The position numbers and the translations under genes were made by a program. From assembly GCA_046728175.1 (NCBI GenBank), contig JBKPEA010000080.1:1-64000 (forward strand): a DNA stretch of 64,000 bases. The letters run 5' to 3'. The notes under the pieces were generated by a model, which searched no databases, was not told where the DNA came from, and worked only from the letters and a program-made list of their open reading frames with translations. This DNA comes from JAFAHS01 sp046728175. Lineage in GTDB: Bacteria > Desulfobacterota > Binatia > Binatales > Binataceae. This document shows, one piece after another, positions 17,321-26,015 of this stretch (its first letter is position 1; every line of letters begins with the position of its first letter).

Positions 17321-18367
17321 CTATACAAAGCGGGACATGATCTTTTCGCCGAGCATCCGCATGTAGTGGAATTGGCGATCCAGGCTTCCGCCCTCAGCGT
17401 TGAGCCACAGCTTAGTCGCGCCGGCATCTGCGATCTCTTCGATGCGGGCAATCCATGCCTCGGGATTGCCCGCCAGCGCGAATCGTTTGAGCGCATAGTC
17501 CGTGAGACCGAGGTCTTTCATTCGTCTAGGGTTGGCGCCTTTGGACACGGCGTGCTCGTACAGCACGTAGCCATCGACGTATCTCTGAAGTTGCGGTTTC
17601 AGGTCTTGCGGCACCAGCTTGCCTTCGAGGGTAGAGCGCATTGAGTGGTTCAGGATCGAGGATACGGAACCCATGACGTTTCTGATCGCGATTTCCTGAT
17701 CCTCGTGCAGAGAGGTTCTGGTGGTGAACCAGATATCGACGTCGGCTGGACTGCGTCCTGCCTCCAGCGCACCGGCATGAATTCTCGCAACCGTGTCGGA
17801 GATTACCTCGGGCAATAAGCCGGTTCCCGCGGTCACGCCGTCGCCGATTCTACCGCCGAGGTGCAGCATCTTCGGCCCTTCCGCGCATACGGAAATCGGA
17901 ATCTGTTTGCGAACCACTCTCGATGTCCATCGCACGCGTTGCGGGCGCTTTTGGTAAGTGGCTTCTCCGGTGGCGAGCAGCGAGCGCACGCACTGGACGT
18001 AATCCTCGATTCGGGCCCGCGTGGCGCTTTTGTAGCCAATATTAAGAACGGCGCTATCGCCACTGGCAATATCCATGAAGGTTCTTCCGCCCGTAAGGGT
18101 GTCGATGGTCGCGAGAAAAGACGCCATCACCTGCGGTTCGCGGGTCAGGGGATTGGTTGGCCGCAGACCAACCTTTGCTTGTGTCGATGCCATCGCCAAC
18201 AGCGCAGTTCTGATATACGCATCGTCACCAATGAAGGCGGAATCGTAAGTACCAATCGCTTCGGCGCCGTAGTTCTCAGCCATTTTCACGAGGTCGGCGA
18301 CCTTCCCGAGTTCCTCGTGGCGGAGAAACAATCCAGGAGCGAGGTGAATACCAAATGAGAGTTTCAT
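17321..18367 (-). CDS. LLM-class flavin/F420-dependent oxidoreductase
   Basis: A 348-residue bacterial-luciferase-like TIM barrel, close to the methylene-tetrahydromethanopterin-reductase group that uses F420 or FMN. Seen: N-terminal strand KLSFGIHLAPG, LVKMAENYGAEAIGTYDSAF (helix 1 and strand 2), LRPTNPLTREPQVMASFLAT, GRTFMDIASGDSAVLNIGY (cofactor phosphate region), IPISVCAEGPKMLHLGG and GDGVTAGTGLLPEV. The C-terminus ends with GNPEAWIARIEEIADAGATK. It is the last gene of a five-gene minus-strand operon starting at 23272, with 44 bases to the gene before it. Such enzymes hydroxylate or reduce small ring compounds, here perhaps acting with the amidohydrolases upstream. Confidence 0.88.
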   Translation of the reverse strand: MKLSFGIHLAPGLFLRHEELGKVADLVKMAENYGAEAIGTYDSAFIGDDAYIRTALLAMASTQAKVGLRPTNPLTREPQVMASFLATIDTLTGGRTFMDIASGDSAVLNIGYKSATRARIEDYVQCVRSLLATGEATYQKRPQRVRWTSRVVRKQIPISVCAEGPKMLHLGGRIGDGVTAGTGLLPEVISDTVARIHAGALEAGRSPADVDIWFTTRTSLHEDQEIAIRNVMGSVSSILNHSMRSTLEGKLVPQDLKPQLQRYVDGYVLYEHAVSKGANPRRMKDLGLTDYALKRFALAGNPEAWIARIEEIADAGATKLWLNAEGGSLDRQFHYMRMLGEKIMSRFV

Positions 18368-18411
18368 GTGAGCCTTCGGCTGTGGAGACTTTCAATCAGG
18401 GCATACGACGA

Positions 18412-19194
18412 TCAGCCCAGAAAGGGCGATAGCGCACGCCAGAACTCCGTCGGCTTTTCCAGATGCGGAAAATGGCCACAGCGATCGATCACTGCCAACT
18501 CTGCGCCGTAGACTGCTTTGCGATACAACTCGCCACATTCGAGGGGCACGATACGATCCTCGCGGCCCCAGATCACCAGCGTTGGAACGTTGCGCAGACG
18601 CTCGAGCAACGGCGGTAGGGCGGGATCGTGCATGTATGGCTTCCAGCAGTAGCGCGTGGCCGCTTCGCGGTTGATCACGTGCACCTCGCGCGCTTCCGGT
18701 GTCGGTTTGCTACCGAACAAAAGATCATAGTCGGAGACCTCTTTCACGTCGAAGAACGACAGCCGGCGGGTAGCTTCGCTGCCGTGCAGGAAGATGTCGA
18801 GTATCTCGCCTTGGTGCGGTCGCATGCCAGCGGCGTCGATTAACAACAGCCGCGCGACAATTTGCGGCGACATTACGGCCATTTCCGCCGCGAGCCAGCC
18901 TCCGATGAAGTGACCCGCCAGGATAGCCTTCGAGAGCCCCAGCCCGTGAAAGATCCACAGGTAGAAACGCGAAAGATCAACAAACGACTCCAACCACGAG
19001 GGCCGCTCCGAGCCGGCAAAACCGGGATGAGTGGGAACGTAGACAGTAAAGCTGCGAGCAAGCTCATCGTGCACGCGCAGCCATCCGAGATTGCCTTCGC
19101 TGCCATGCAACCAAACCATCGGTGCGCCGGAACCACCTATAAAGTATTCGATGCGGGCACCACCCACTGTCACGAACTTTCGCTCGAAGGCCAT
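18412..19194 (-). CDS. Alpha/beta hydrolase lacking the usual nucleophile
   Basis: A 260-residue alpha/beta hydrolase of the meta-cleavage-product-hydrolase-like type. Seen: oxyanion region MVWLHGSEGN, VYVPTHPGFAGSERP, nucleophile elbow ILAGHFIGGWLAAEMA, acid LVIWGREDRIVPLE and catalytic His in IDRCGHFPHLEKP. The elbow normally reads GHSxGG; here the Ser position (residue 96) is Phe, coded TTC where Ser would be TCC. The rest of the triad is intact, so this may be a sequence error, an inactive paralogue or a chaperone/binding protein. The ATG at 19194 begins 17 bases after the stop of the preceding luciferase-like gene. It belongs to the 23272-17321 operon. Confidence 0.87.
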   Translation of the reverse strand: MAFERKFVTVGGARIEYFIGGSGAPMVWLHGSEGNLGWLRVHDELARSFTVYVPTHPGFAGSERPSWLESFVDLSRFYLWIFHGLGLSKAILAGHFIGGWLAAEMAVMSPQIVARLLLIDAAGMRPHQGEILDIFLHGSEATRRLSFFDVKEVSDYDLLFGSKPTPEAREVHVINREAATRYCWKPYMHDPALPPLLERLRNVPTLVIWGREDRIVPLECGELYRKAVYGAELAVIDRCGHFPHLEKPTEFWRALSPFLG

Positions 19195-19211
19195 CTGCAC
19201 CGACCACTACT

Positions 19212-20423
19212 TTACGGCGCCTGTTCGAATGGTCCTGGCAGTCCCAGTTCCTTGCCCATCTCCCGGATCGCAGGCAGTACCTCTTCCTTCATGAGCTGCA
19301 AGCATCGCATCGTGTCCTTATGAGCGATGGTCCCATCGTTGCTCCAAACACCGAGGATACCCGGCCGAAATACCTCGAGCCCCTGTCGGATCTTCTTGAT
19401 GACCGTCTTGGGACTACCGACCACGACGCGATTGCTTTCGACTACCGCGTCCCATCCTGCGGAATCGACGCCGCCGTAGAGTGGGTCAGGACGCAGGGCA
19501 TGTTTGTATTGCTCCAGCAGCCGCTTCGAACCTTCTCGTGAGTTGTAACCGGCCGGTGCCATAAAGTCACCAGGGAGCGGGACGCGGCCTACACCCGCGT
19601 TGCCGGTGAGAAATCCTTTCCCGACCTCGATTGCCTTTTCGTCGGTGTCCTGGACGTGGATGCGCCACAGGTATCCGAAATTCTGCGGTCCTGGCTGATA
19701 CCCGCATTCCACAGCGGCCTTGCCGTAGAGGTCGGTCATCGACACCGTCACTTGAGCGTCGGTTTCGAGATAGATGTACGGATAGTGATGCCGCGCGCAC
19801 CATTCGAGTGTTTCGGGACTGCCCACGCCCGGGATCCAGATTGGTGGATGCGGCTTTTGAAGCGGGGTTTCGAACGGATTCACGACTCGAAACTGGTAGT
19901 GCTTGCCTTCCCACCGGAAAGGTCCGGGAGTCGTCCAGGTCTTGACAATCAGATCGTGCGCCTCTTCAAATCGCTCGCGATTGTGGACCGGATTGGTGTT
20001 GGTCGCCCAGCTTTCGATACCGGTGCCGCGGACGAATCCCGACACCAGTCTGCCGCGCGAAATCATGTCTATTTCGGCCAGCTCCTCGGCCAGGCGGATG
20101 GGATTGTCGAAGATCGGAAGGGGGTTCCCGAGCAGGACGATCTTTGGCTTCTTAGTGATACGCGCCAGGATCGCCGCTTCCAGGTTCATGGTCGCCCCTA
20201 TGCACGTGGGCGTGTTGTGATGCTCATTGAGCATCAGGCCATCGAATCCCGCTTCCTCGGAGAGCTCGTACTCGTCCAGATATTCGTTATACAGCTCCGC
20301 GCCAAGAACCGGATCGAAATGACTATTCGGAAAGGTCAGCCGGACCGAACTGCGAAAACTGTGCCGAACGTCGTCTTCTGTATAGGCGACATACGGGCGT
20401 TCCGTGAACCGCATTATGAACAT
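19212..20423 (-). CDS. LLM-class flavin-dependent monooxygenase
   Basis: A 403-residue luciferase-like protein, distinct from the second one in the operon. Seen: YNEYLDEYELSEEAGFDGLM, LNEHHNTPTCIGATMNLEAA (the NEHH..P motif of alkanal-monooxygenase-like enzymes), LLGNPLPIFDNPIRLAEELA, DMISRGRLVSGFVRGTGIES, PHPPIWIPGVGSPETLEWCA, and VVVGSPKTVIKKIRQGLEVF near the end. The family uses reduced FMN and O2 to oxidise organic substrates in the cytoplasm. It sits third in the operon, 26 bases after the amidohydrolase at 20450. No partner flavin reductase is seen in the window. ATG 20414 is an alternative start; neither has a clear ribosome binding site. Confidence 0.9.
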   Translation of the reverse strand: MFIMRFTERPYVAYTEDDVRHSFRSSVRLTFPNSHFDPVLGAELYNEYLDEYELSEEAGFDGLMLNEHHNTPTCIGATMNLEAAILARITKKPKIVLLGNPLPIFDNPIRLAEELAEIDMISRGRLVSGFVRGTGIESWATNTNPVHNRERFEEAHDLIVKTWTTPGPFRWEGKHYQFRVVNPFETPLQKPHPPIWIPGVGSPETLEWCARHHYPYIYLETDAQVTVSMTDLYGKAAVECGYQPGPQNFGYLWRIHVQDTDEKAIEVGKGFLTGNAGVGRVPLPGDFMAPAGYNSREGSKRLLEQYKHALRPDPLYGGVDSAGWDAVVESNRVVVGSPKTVIKKIRQGLEVFRPGILGVWSNDGTIAHKDTMRCLQLMKEEVLPAIREMGKELGLPGPFEQAP

Positions 20424-20449
20424 GATAAAACGCGCTACTGAAGCAAAGC

Positions 20450-21565
20450 TTAGGCTAGTGCGAGATTATACAGCTGATTCGCATTGTCGAAGGTGATTTT
20501 CCGCCTGACTTGCGCGGGCACATCGGCAAAGTTGTCGGCAATGGTCTTTATGGAATTGGGAAAGGTCGAGTCAGCGTGAGGAAAGTCCGAAGCCCACATG
20601 TAGTTCTCTTCGCCGAAGAATTTCCAGGTCGCCGGTCCCAGCGGATCGTCCTGAAAGGTCGCCCATACGTTGCGCTTCACATACTCGCTCGGTTGGTGAG
20701 GCAACCTGGGGCGACCCATCTTCGAGTAGACGTGGTCGAGGCGATTGACCCAGTTGGGTATCCATCCGACATCATTCTCGGCCGAAACGATCTTCAATTT
20801 GGGAAATCGTTCGAACACGCCGCCGTAGATCAACCTCGTCATGCACTGCTCAACTACGTGGATGCAATGGATCTGCAGGTCAGCGGGACTCGGCATGAAC
20901 GGTGTGAGCGACATTCCGGAGACCAGCGGCTTATGCAGTGAGATTGGCATGCCTAGTTCTGATGCGGTGCGCCAGAGCGGATCGAACCGCTCATCGCTGT
21001 AGGGAATCTCGATGGTGTTGCTCGCGAGCACCAGGATGCCTTTGAGGCCCTTCTTCGCGCATCGCTCGATTTCCGAGACGTCCGGCAAAGCGCGCAGTGA
21101 ACACAGTCCGATGCCCGCCAGACGGTTTTTCGAATGCGAGCAGAACTCCGCGAGCCAATCGTTATAGACGCGCATGCAAGCCTGCTGCAGTTCGACCTCC
21201 GTCATGCTGAGCAGCGCTATGCCGAGACTGGCGTAGAGCACCTCGGCCGAGACACCATCGATGTCCTGGTCCTTGAGCCGCTCGAGGGGATCCCATCCGC
21301 TCGGCCGCGCGGCCTCGTAGCCCTTCCGCATATGTTCGCGTAACGCCTCGCCGCTACGTCCCGCGGCGAATACCCCTGCAACTACGAGCGGAGGAAAGCC
21401 CGGACCGACGAAAACATAGGGAGCACCGGTCACTGCGGAGCCTGAGCTTTCCTTCTTGATCACGCGCGGCGCGTTGTCGCGGTATTTCTTATCCAGCCGC
21501 GTTACCCATAAATCGCCCGGCTCGGTCATGTGCGAATCGGCGGAGATTACTCGCATCTCGGTCAC
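20450..21565 (-). CDS. Amidohydrolase-2 family metal-dependent hydrolase/decarboxylase
   Basis: A 371-residue TIM-barrel protein of the amidohydrolase-related (ACMSD/resorcylate-decarboxylase-like) group. Seen: strand 1 RVISADSHMTEPGDLW (the HxxEP variant typical of large environmental clades), then KLKIVSAENDVGWIPNWVNR and the C-terminal MWASDFPHADSTFPNSIKTI carrying the last metal-binding Asp and His. Members decarboxylate or hydrolyse aromatic and cyclic acids using Zn or Mn. The GTG start has AGGAGA 6 bases upstream, and this site overlaps the stop of the preceding amidohydrolase-3 gene, giving tight coupling. It is the second gene of the operon. Confidence 0.9.
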   Translation of the reverse strand: MTEMRVISADSHMTEPGDLWVTRLDKKYRDNAPRVIKKESSGSAVTGAPYVFVGPGFPPLVVAGVFAAGRSGEALREHMRKGYEAARPSGWDPLERLKDQDIDGVSAEVLYASLGIALLSMTEVELQQACMRVYNDWLAEFCSHSKNRLAGIGLCSLRALPDVSEIERCAKKGLKGILVLASNTIEIPYSDERFDPLWRTASELGMPISLHKPLVSGMSLTPFMPSPADLQIHCIHVVEQCMTRLIYGGVFERFPKLKIVSAENDVGWIPNWVNRLDHVYSKMGRPRLPHQPSEYVKRNVWATFQDDPLGPATWKFFGEENYMWASDFPHADSTFPNSIKTIADNFADVPAQVRRKITFDNANQLYNLALA

Positions 21566-21574
21566 GACTTTCTC

Positions 21575-23272
21575 CTAGCGCCGGGCCGTGGCTGGTCCCG
21601 AACGCAGCACTCGGCCCGGCAGCGCTGACGTATGTTGTCCACGGTCGTAGAGGACCTTGCCGTTAACGATGGTGTATTCGATCCCTTGGGCCTGCGTTAC
21701 CAACCGCCGGCCTCCGCCGGGAAAGTCGCTGCGGACCTCAGGGCGCTCGGGCGAGTCGATGCGGTCGAAGTCGAAAATCGTGATATCGGCCGCGAGCCCG
21801 GGACGTAGTTCGCCGCGATCGCTCATCCCGAAGAATCGGGCGGGTTCCGAGGTGATGCGTTTGACGGCATGCTCGAGCGTGAGCGCCTGTTTGCGGCGCA
21901 CGAAATTGCCGATGAGATAAGTGGGATAGCCGGCGTTACACAACATGTCGACGTGCGCGCCGCCATCCGAGATTCCGATCATCGTGCGCGGATCGCTGAA
22001 TTTGCGCGCGACACGTTCCTCGTTGATATCGAGCACCGGCATCATGAAGGTGAGACTCAGTTCGTCCTCGATTGAAAGATCGAAGAATATATCGACAGGA
22101 TCGGCGTTGCGCCCGCGTGCGATCTCTGCGACGCTCTTCCATTCCAACGCCTTGAGCGCTGGCTTGGAGGCCTCTTTGATCTTCGCGCGATCCCAGATAT
22201 CTCGCAGCACCGCGCGGCGACCGAGTTCGGCACCGAAGGTGCGGCGAAACTCCGCGCCTGCGTAAAACTGTTTGAGTTCGTCGACCGACCTGTCGCCGAA
22301 AGCGGGTTTGATCGAGTTCATGCTGCCGAACAGGAACGGATTGCGTAGATTGAACTCGATAATCAACGGGCGCGCAGCAACCTGAGGGCGACATCCGCGC
22401 TTGAGCAGGGGAGCGGCTTTAGTCAAAGTCTCGGTCCATGCATCCGGCGCATCGTCGCGATCGCGCAAATTGAGCCAGGTCACGGGACGTTCGCTCGCGT
22501 GCGACAGCAATTCGAGCAGCGTGTACTCCTGGTCAGAGAGGCCGCTCGGCTGGCGGGTCAGCGCGATCTCGACCACGCCGTGGCCGGCTTCGCGCAAAAC
22601 GCCTGCGTAGCTTCGAAGCTCGTCATGACTCGCGAGGCGGCACGCGAGCGGCTGCCCTTTATATCCGACGTGCTGCGGCATTACGGTCAGCGAAAATCCG
22701 AAGGCTCCCGCAGCTATCGTCTCGCGCAGCAAAGTACGGATCTGGGCAGTCTCCGCCTCGGTCGCAGCACGGCTCATCGCCTCCTCCCCCATCGCGAAGT
22801 GGCGGAAGGGTGAGAGCGCGGCGAGAAAGCCGACGTTGATACCGAGACCGCGCCGCTGCGCCGCATCCATGTATTGCGGGAAAGTCTCCCAGTCCCAGGT
22901 GATTCCTTTATTGAGGACCTCGTATGGAATTGCCTCAACGTGAACCAGATTCCACGCCGCCACCTCGCGCTCGGCCGGTTTGCAGGGCGCCAGTCCGACC
23001 CCGCAATTGCCCATGACCACGGTGGTAACGCCGTGCCACGAGGAGCAGGTGATTAGAGGGTCCCAGCAAATCTGCGCATCGTAATGTGTGTGCGGATCGA
23101 TGAATCCTGGTGTGACTATCAGGCCCGACCCATCGATGACCCGTTCGGCGCTATCGCGCAGCTTGCCAACTTCGACGATTCGTCCTTGCGCGATCGCAAC
23201 ATCCGCCTGGTAACCGGGGGTGCCGGTCCCATCCACCACTGTGCCGCCGCGAATAATCAGGTCTAAGGCCAT
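21575..23272 (-). CDS. Amidohydrolase-3 family protein (N-acyl-D-amino-acid deacylase-like)
   Basis: A 565-residue urease-superfamily amidohydrolase, first gene of a five-gene operon. Seen: GGTVVDGTGTPGYQADVAI and GLIVTPGFIDPHTHYDAQIC (metal-binding HxH plus the D..Q typical of D-aminoacylases), then HGVTTVVMGNCGVGLAP (strand 2 with Cys metal ligand) and IGISDGGAHVDMLCN (catalytic Asp and His). The C-terminus has the small beta domain, GELRPGLAADITIFD and YTIVNGKVLYDRGQHT. Members hydrolyse N-acyl-D-amino acids, hydantoins or related cyclic amides, and in environmental genomes they travel with luciferase-like monooxygenases, as here. Substrate not known. Length is normal. Confidence 0.9.
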   Translation of the reverse strand: MALDLIIRGGTVVDGTGTPGYQADVAIAQGRIVEVGKLRDSAERVIDGSGLIVTPGFIDPHTHYDAQICWDPLITCSSWHGVTTVVMGNCGVGLAPCKPAEREVAAWNLVHVEAIPYEVLNKGITWDWETFPQYMDAAQRRGLGINVGFLAALSPFRHFAMGEEAMSRAATEAETAQIRTLLRETIAAGAFGFSLTVMPQHVGYKGQPLACRLASHDELRSYAGVLREAGHGVVEIALTRQPSGLSDQEYTLLELLSHASERPVTWLNLRDRDDAPDAWTETLTKAAPLLKRGCRPQVAARPLIIEFNLRNPFLFGSMNSIKPAFGDRSVDELKQFYAGAEFRRTFGAELGRRAVLRDIWDRAKIKEASKPALKALEWKSVAEIARGRNADPVDIFFDLSIEDELSLTFMMPVLDINEERVARKFSDPRTMIGISDGGAHVDMLCNAGYPTYLIGNFVRRKQALTLEHAVKRITSEPARFFGMSDRGELRPGLAADITIFDFDRIDSPERPEVRSDFPGGGRRLVTQAQGIEYTIVNGKVLYDRGQHTSALPGRVLRSGPATARR

Positions 23273-23319
23273 GGGGGCTCAACCTCTAGTTTTTGCGTAG
23301 GCCCTGCACCATGGAAAAG

Positions 23320-23505
23320 TCAAGCAACATGTCTCGCCACGGACTGGTGCTGCTGGCGCCGGTGCTGGTCAAAATTTCCCTGTTCCACGTCTTTCAGCGA
23401 CCCGCCGCCCGGCCTGCCGCTGGCGGTGATCGTAAACGCGCTCGAAATCTACCTGGCGCTGGAGTATCTTGCGGCGTTCGCGGAGCTTTTGACTTTATCC
23501 CCTTC
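23320..23505 (+). pseudogene. DoxX-like membrane protein remnant
   Basis: One frame reads RHGLVLLAPVLVKISLFHVF. After a one-base shift the next continues DPPPGLPLAVIVNALEIYLA and LEYLAAFAELL. Together they match the last two transmembrane helices of DoxX-family proteins (LLAPV..NI.LFH.F..P.GLP.A....LE.YLAW.Y..AF). The first two helices and a start are absent. It lies in the 330-base gap between divergent amidohydrolase operons and is interpreted as a decayed gene. Confidence 0.5.
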
Positions 23506-23606
23506 TCTGATGTCGGATGTCAGTGCGACCTCGCATGAATTCTCGGGTAGAGAGGACGGGTGGTCGCCCCGTGACCAAGTGTAAAAACTGAATCAAGGCA
23601 GGGCAA

Positions 23607-24782
23607 ATGGCGCTAAGAGAAGAACAGATTCACAAGCTGAAGTATCCGGGGGCGGTGGACGCCGACGGCCACATCCTGGAATCGGCCAAATGCTGGGAGC
23701 AGTACTGCGAGGCAAAATATCGAGCCACGGCGATCCGCATAAAAGAAGACGAGGAAGGACTCGAATACCTCGAAGTGAACGGCGTGCCGTCGCGGGTGAA
23801 TCGGGGCGGAACCTTTGGCGGCGTCGCGCAGATGGGCCAGGTCACCCGCAATTCCGGACACTTCGATCGGCGGATCAAATACGGCGATAGGGTCCCGCTG
23901 GGAGCGTGCGACGCGAAGGACCGCATCACCCGACTCGACAAAGAGGGACTGGATGCCGCGATCATCTATCCCAGCCTCGATCTAACCTGGGAAACTGACA
24001 CCGACGATGCCGAGTACTCGCAGGCGATGTGCCGGGCGTACAACCGCTGGGTCACCGACTGGTCCTCGGACAGCGGCGGCCGCTTGATTCCAGTCGCGCA
24101 TCTTTCGCTGAGCGACCCTGGCGCCGCAGCTACTGAATTGGAACGTGCCGTCAAGGCCGGCCACAAGGGCGGATGGGTCGTGCAGTTCACCACCACCCGC
24201 AAGCCGCACGGCCACAACGATCACGACCTGCTCTTCGCCAAAGCGCAAGAGCTGGACGTGCCGCTCGGGATACACGTGTCGCTCGAACCCCAGTGGTGCT
24301 GGCCCGGCCGCTACGACAAGGAATACGTGCGGAAGCAGACGTGGTTCCTCAACGTCACCGCGTCCGACGCAATCAGGCATGCGCTCGCGAGTCTCATGGC
24401 ATACGGAACCTTTGACAAGTTCCCCAGGCTCAAAATTGTGATTCTCGAAGTTGGCGCCGGCTGGGTGCAGTACTGGCTCGATCGTATGGATGCGGTTTAC
24501 GACAGCGTGATGGGGCGCGGGGTACCGCTCAAGGAAAAACCCAGCTTCTATTTTCGCCGCAACGTCTGGGTCTCAGCCGACCCCGACGAGAAGTCATTGC
24601 CCGCGATGGTCGATCTTTGCGGCAGCGATCGCTTCTTCTGGGCAACCGACTTCCCACATCCAGATCACACCGGAAATTACATCGAGGAGCTGGAGGAGTT
24701 TGGGAACAAGATGAGCGACCCGCAGCGACGGCGCAACGTACTCGGCGATAACGTCCGGCGCGTCTATAATCTCTCGATCTGA
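23607..24782 (+). CDS. Amidohydrolase-2 family protein
   Basis: A 391-residue TIM-barrel metal-dependent hydrolase or decarboxylase. Seen: strand 1 GAVDADGHILESAKCWEQYC (DGH replaces the usual DxHxH), LDKEGLDAAIIYPSLDLTWE, an inner helix AEYSQAMCRAYNRWVTDWSS, KLKIVILEVGAGWVQYWLDR, and FFWATDFPHPDHTGNYIEEL with the last Asp and His metal ligands, ending VLGDNVRRVYNLS. It is divergently oriented from the 23272 operon, separated by 334 bases holding a DoxX remnant; the shared intergenic region could carry both promoters. Same family as the genes at 20450 and 55662 but clearly different in sequence. Substrate unknown. Confidence 0.9.
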   Translation: MALREEQIHKLKYPGAVDADGHILESAKCWEQYCEAKYRATAIRIKEDEEGLEYLEVNGVPSRVNRGGTFGGVAQMGQVTRNSGHFDRRIKYGDRVPLGACDAKDRITRLDKEGLDAAIIYPSLDLTWETDTDDAEYSQAMCRAYNRWVTDWSSDSGGRLIPVAHLSLSDPGAAATELERAVKAGHKGGWVVQFTTTRKPHGHNDHDLLFAKAQELDVPLGIHVSLEPQWCWPGRYDKEYVRKQTWFLNVTASDAIRHALASLMAYGTFDKFPRLKIVILEVGAGWVQYWLDRMDAVYDSVMGRGVPLKEKPSFYFRRNVWVSADPDEKSLPAMVDLCGSDRFFWATDFPHPDHTGNYIEELEEFGNKMSDPQRRRNVLGDNVRRVYNLSI

Positions 24783-25622
24783 TGTTCCGCTTCGGGCGCA
24801 ACCTGGGCACCATAACAGGACCGTTTCGACCGCACTGAACATTCAATCCGACGGGCTACCACAGGGGTGAGTGCCGCGCAGCCTGCCCCCGAACCCCGTG
24901 ATGCTCAGAGTTCCCGCGTCGTTTCGCGACGACTGCCGGCGCCCTCTTGAGCGAGGATCCAGTGTCCCGGCAGCTCCACACCGCGCCGTCGCCAGCGCCG
25001 CATGTGCTGGTAGGCTACCTGCGGTGGAACGCAGGGTTCCTCTAGGCTCTTGCGTATGGAACGATCCATTCAGGCGACTTCGTGTCGCACACATCTAGGC
25101 CAGGTTTCTGCTGGTTGAAGCTTACGTCCGCACATAATGCAGGCGTTCATTTTTAGCTCTCTCATGATGGTGGGTCCTCCATGGCGAAAGCTCTTCTATT
25201 GCGCGGACAGAGCGATCGCCTTGCTCGCGGTCCGCATGTACGCATCCGACGCACAGGCCGACCCTTACTGGACAGACCCGGCTGTTCAGTATTTGTTCCC
25301 GAACGTAGCTCGACGAACGAACTGCAGATTCGAGGAAACATGCATTTGTCGCTAGACAAGCAAGCCCGCCCCTCAGACGCTGAATGCGCAGCAGCGTTGG
25401 GCGAAATCCTCCGGAGGGCGCCCTCATCAAATGCTACCGGGTTTGTTTGCTGTATGCTCACTCTAGCCCACAATAGATATCAAGATCGTCGATAGCAGCC
25501 GCAGCACAATCTCCTGAACAGACGTTGAGGCCCTAGGATTTTGGTCCGTTGGACCCTGGCAATTGTCCGGACCCTGGCCAGCGACAAAGATTGGGTAGCG
25601 TAGGGGAGCTGAATTTACGGAA
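24783..25622. other. Long stretch without a recognised gene
   Basis: Frames of 60-104 codons exist on both strands but none has a ribosome binding site together with any family motif. No repeat or hairpin was noted. Confidence 0.4.
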
Positions 25623-25990
25623 GTGTTCCTAACAATCGCACTGGTAACGACCGCCCACGCACTTATAGTCCTCGCGGTGTCCGATACCGTTACGCCTTAC
25701 GGTTGGAAAGTTTTCGTTCTCGCCAAGATTCTCAAAATCCGGTGGGCCGCTGCCGTCGCGTCAACAGCCGGCATTTTCATCCATCATTGGGCTCCGCACG
25801 CCGTAACTCTCGACCGAAAGGACAGTTCGGGTATTTCGGGAGTTGGCTGACCGCGTTCGCAGCATTCGCGGCGGCCTGATCGTCCTCGGCTACCTGATGT
25901 CCGACTGGAGCCCGCGGAGCGAACTAACTACGGGATACTTTCTTCTGGGGTCGGCGGGACTCGGACTCGCAATACGAGCCGCACAGCGTT
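25623..25990 (+). pseudogene. Possible membrane protein remnant
   Basis: The first frame (25623-25850) reads FLTIALVTTAHALIVLAVSD, a hydrophobic helix. After the frame ends, another frame reads RGGLIVLGYLMSDWSPRSEL followed by GYFLLGSAGLGLAIRAAQR and a stop at 25990, which looks like two further membrane helices. Together this resembles a small multi-pass membrane protein broken by frameshifts. The family is not identified. Confidence 0.3.
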
Positions 25991-26015
25991 AGCGGCCTTT
26001 GCTGCCTCGATTTGA

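Noticed and set aside
19656..20441. 261-codon plus-strand frame
   Set aside because: Antisense shadow of the luciferase-like gene at 19212-20423, no family motif.
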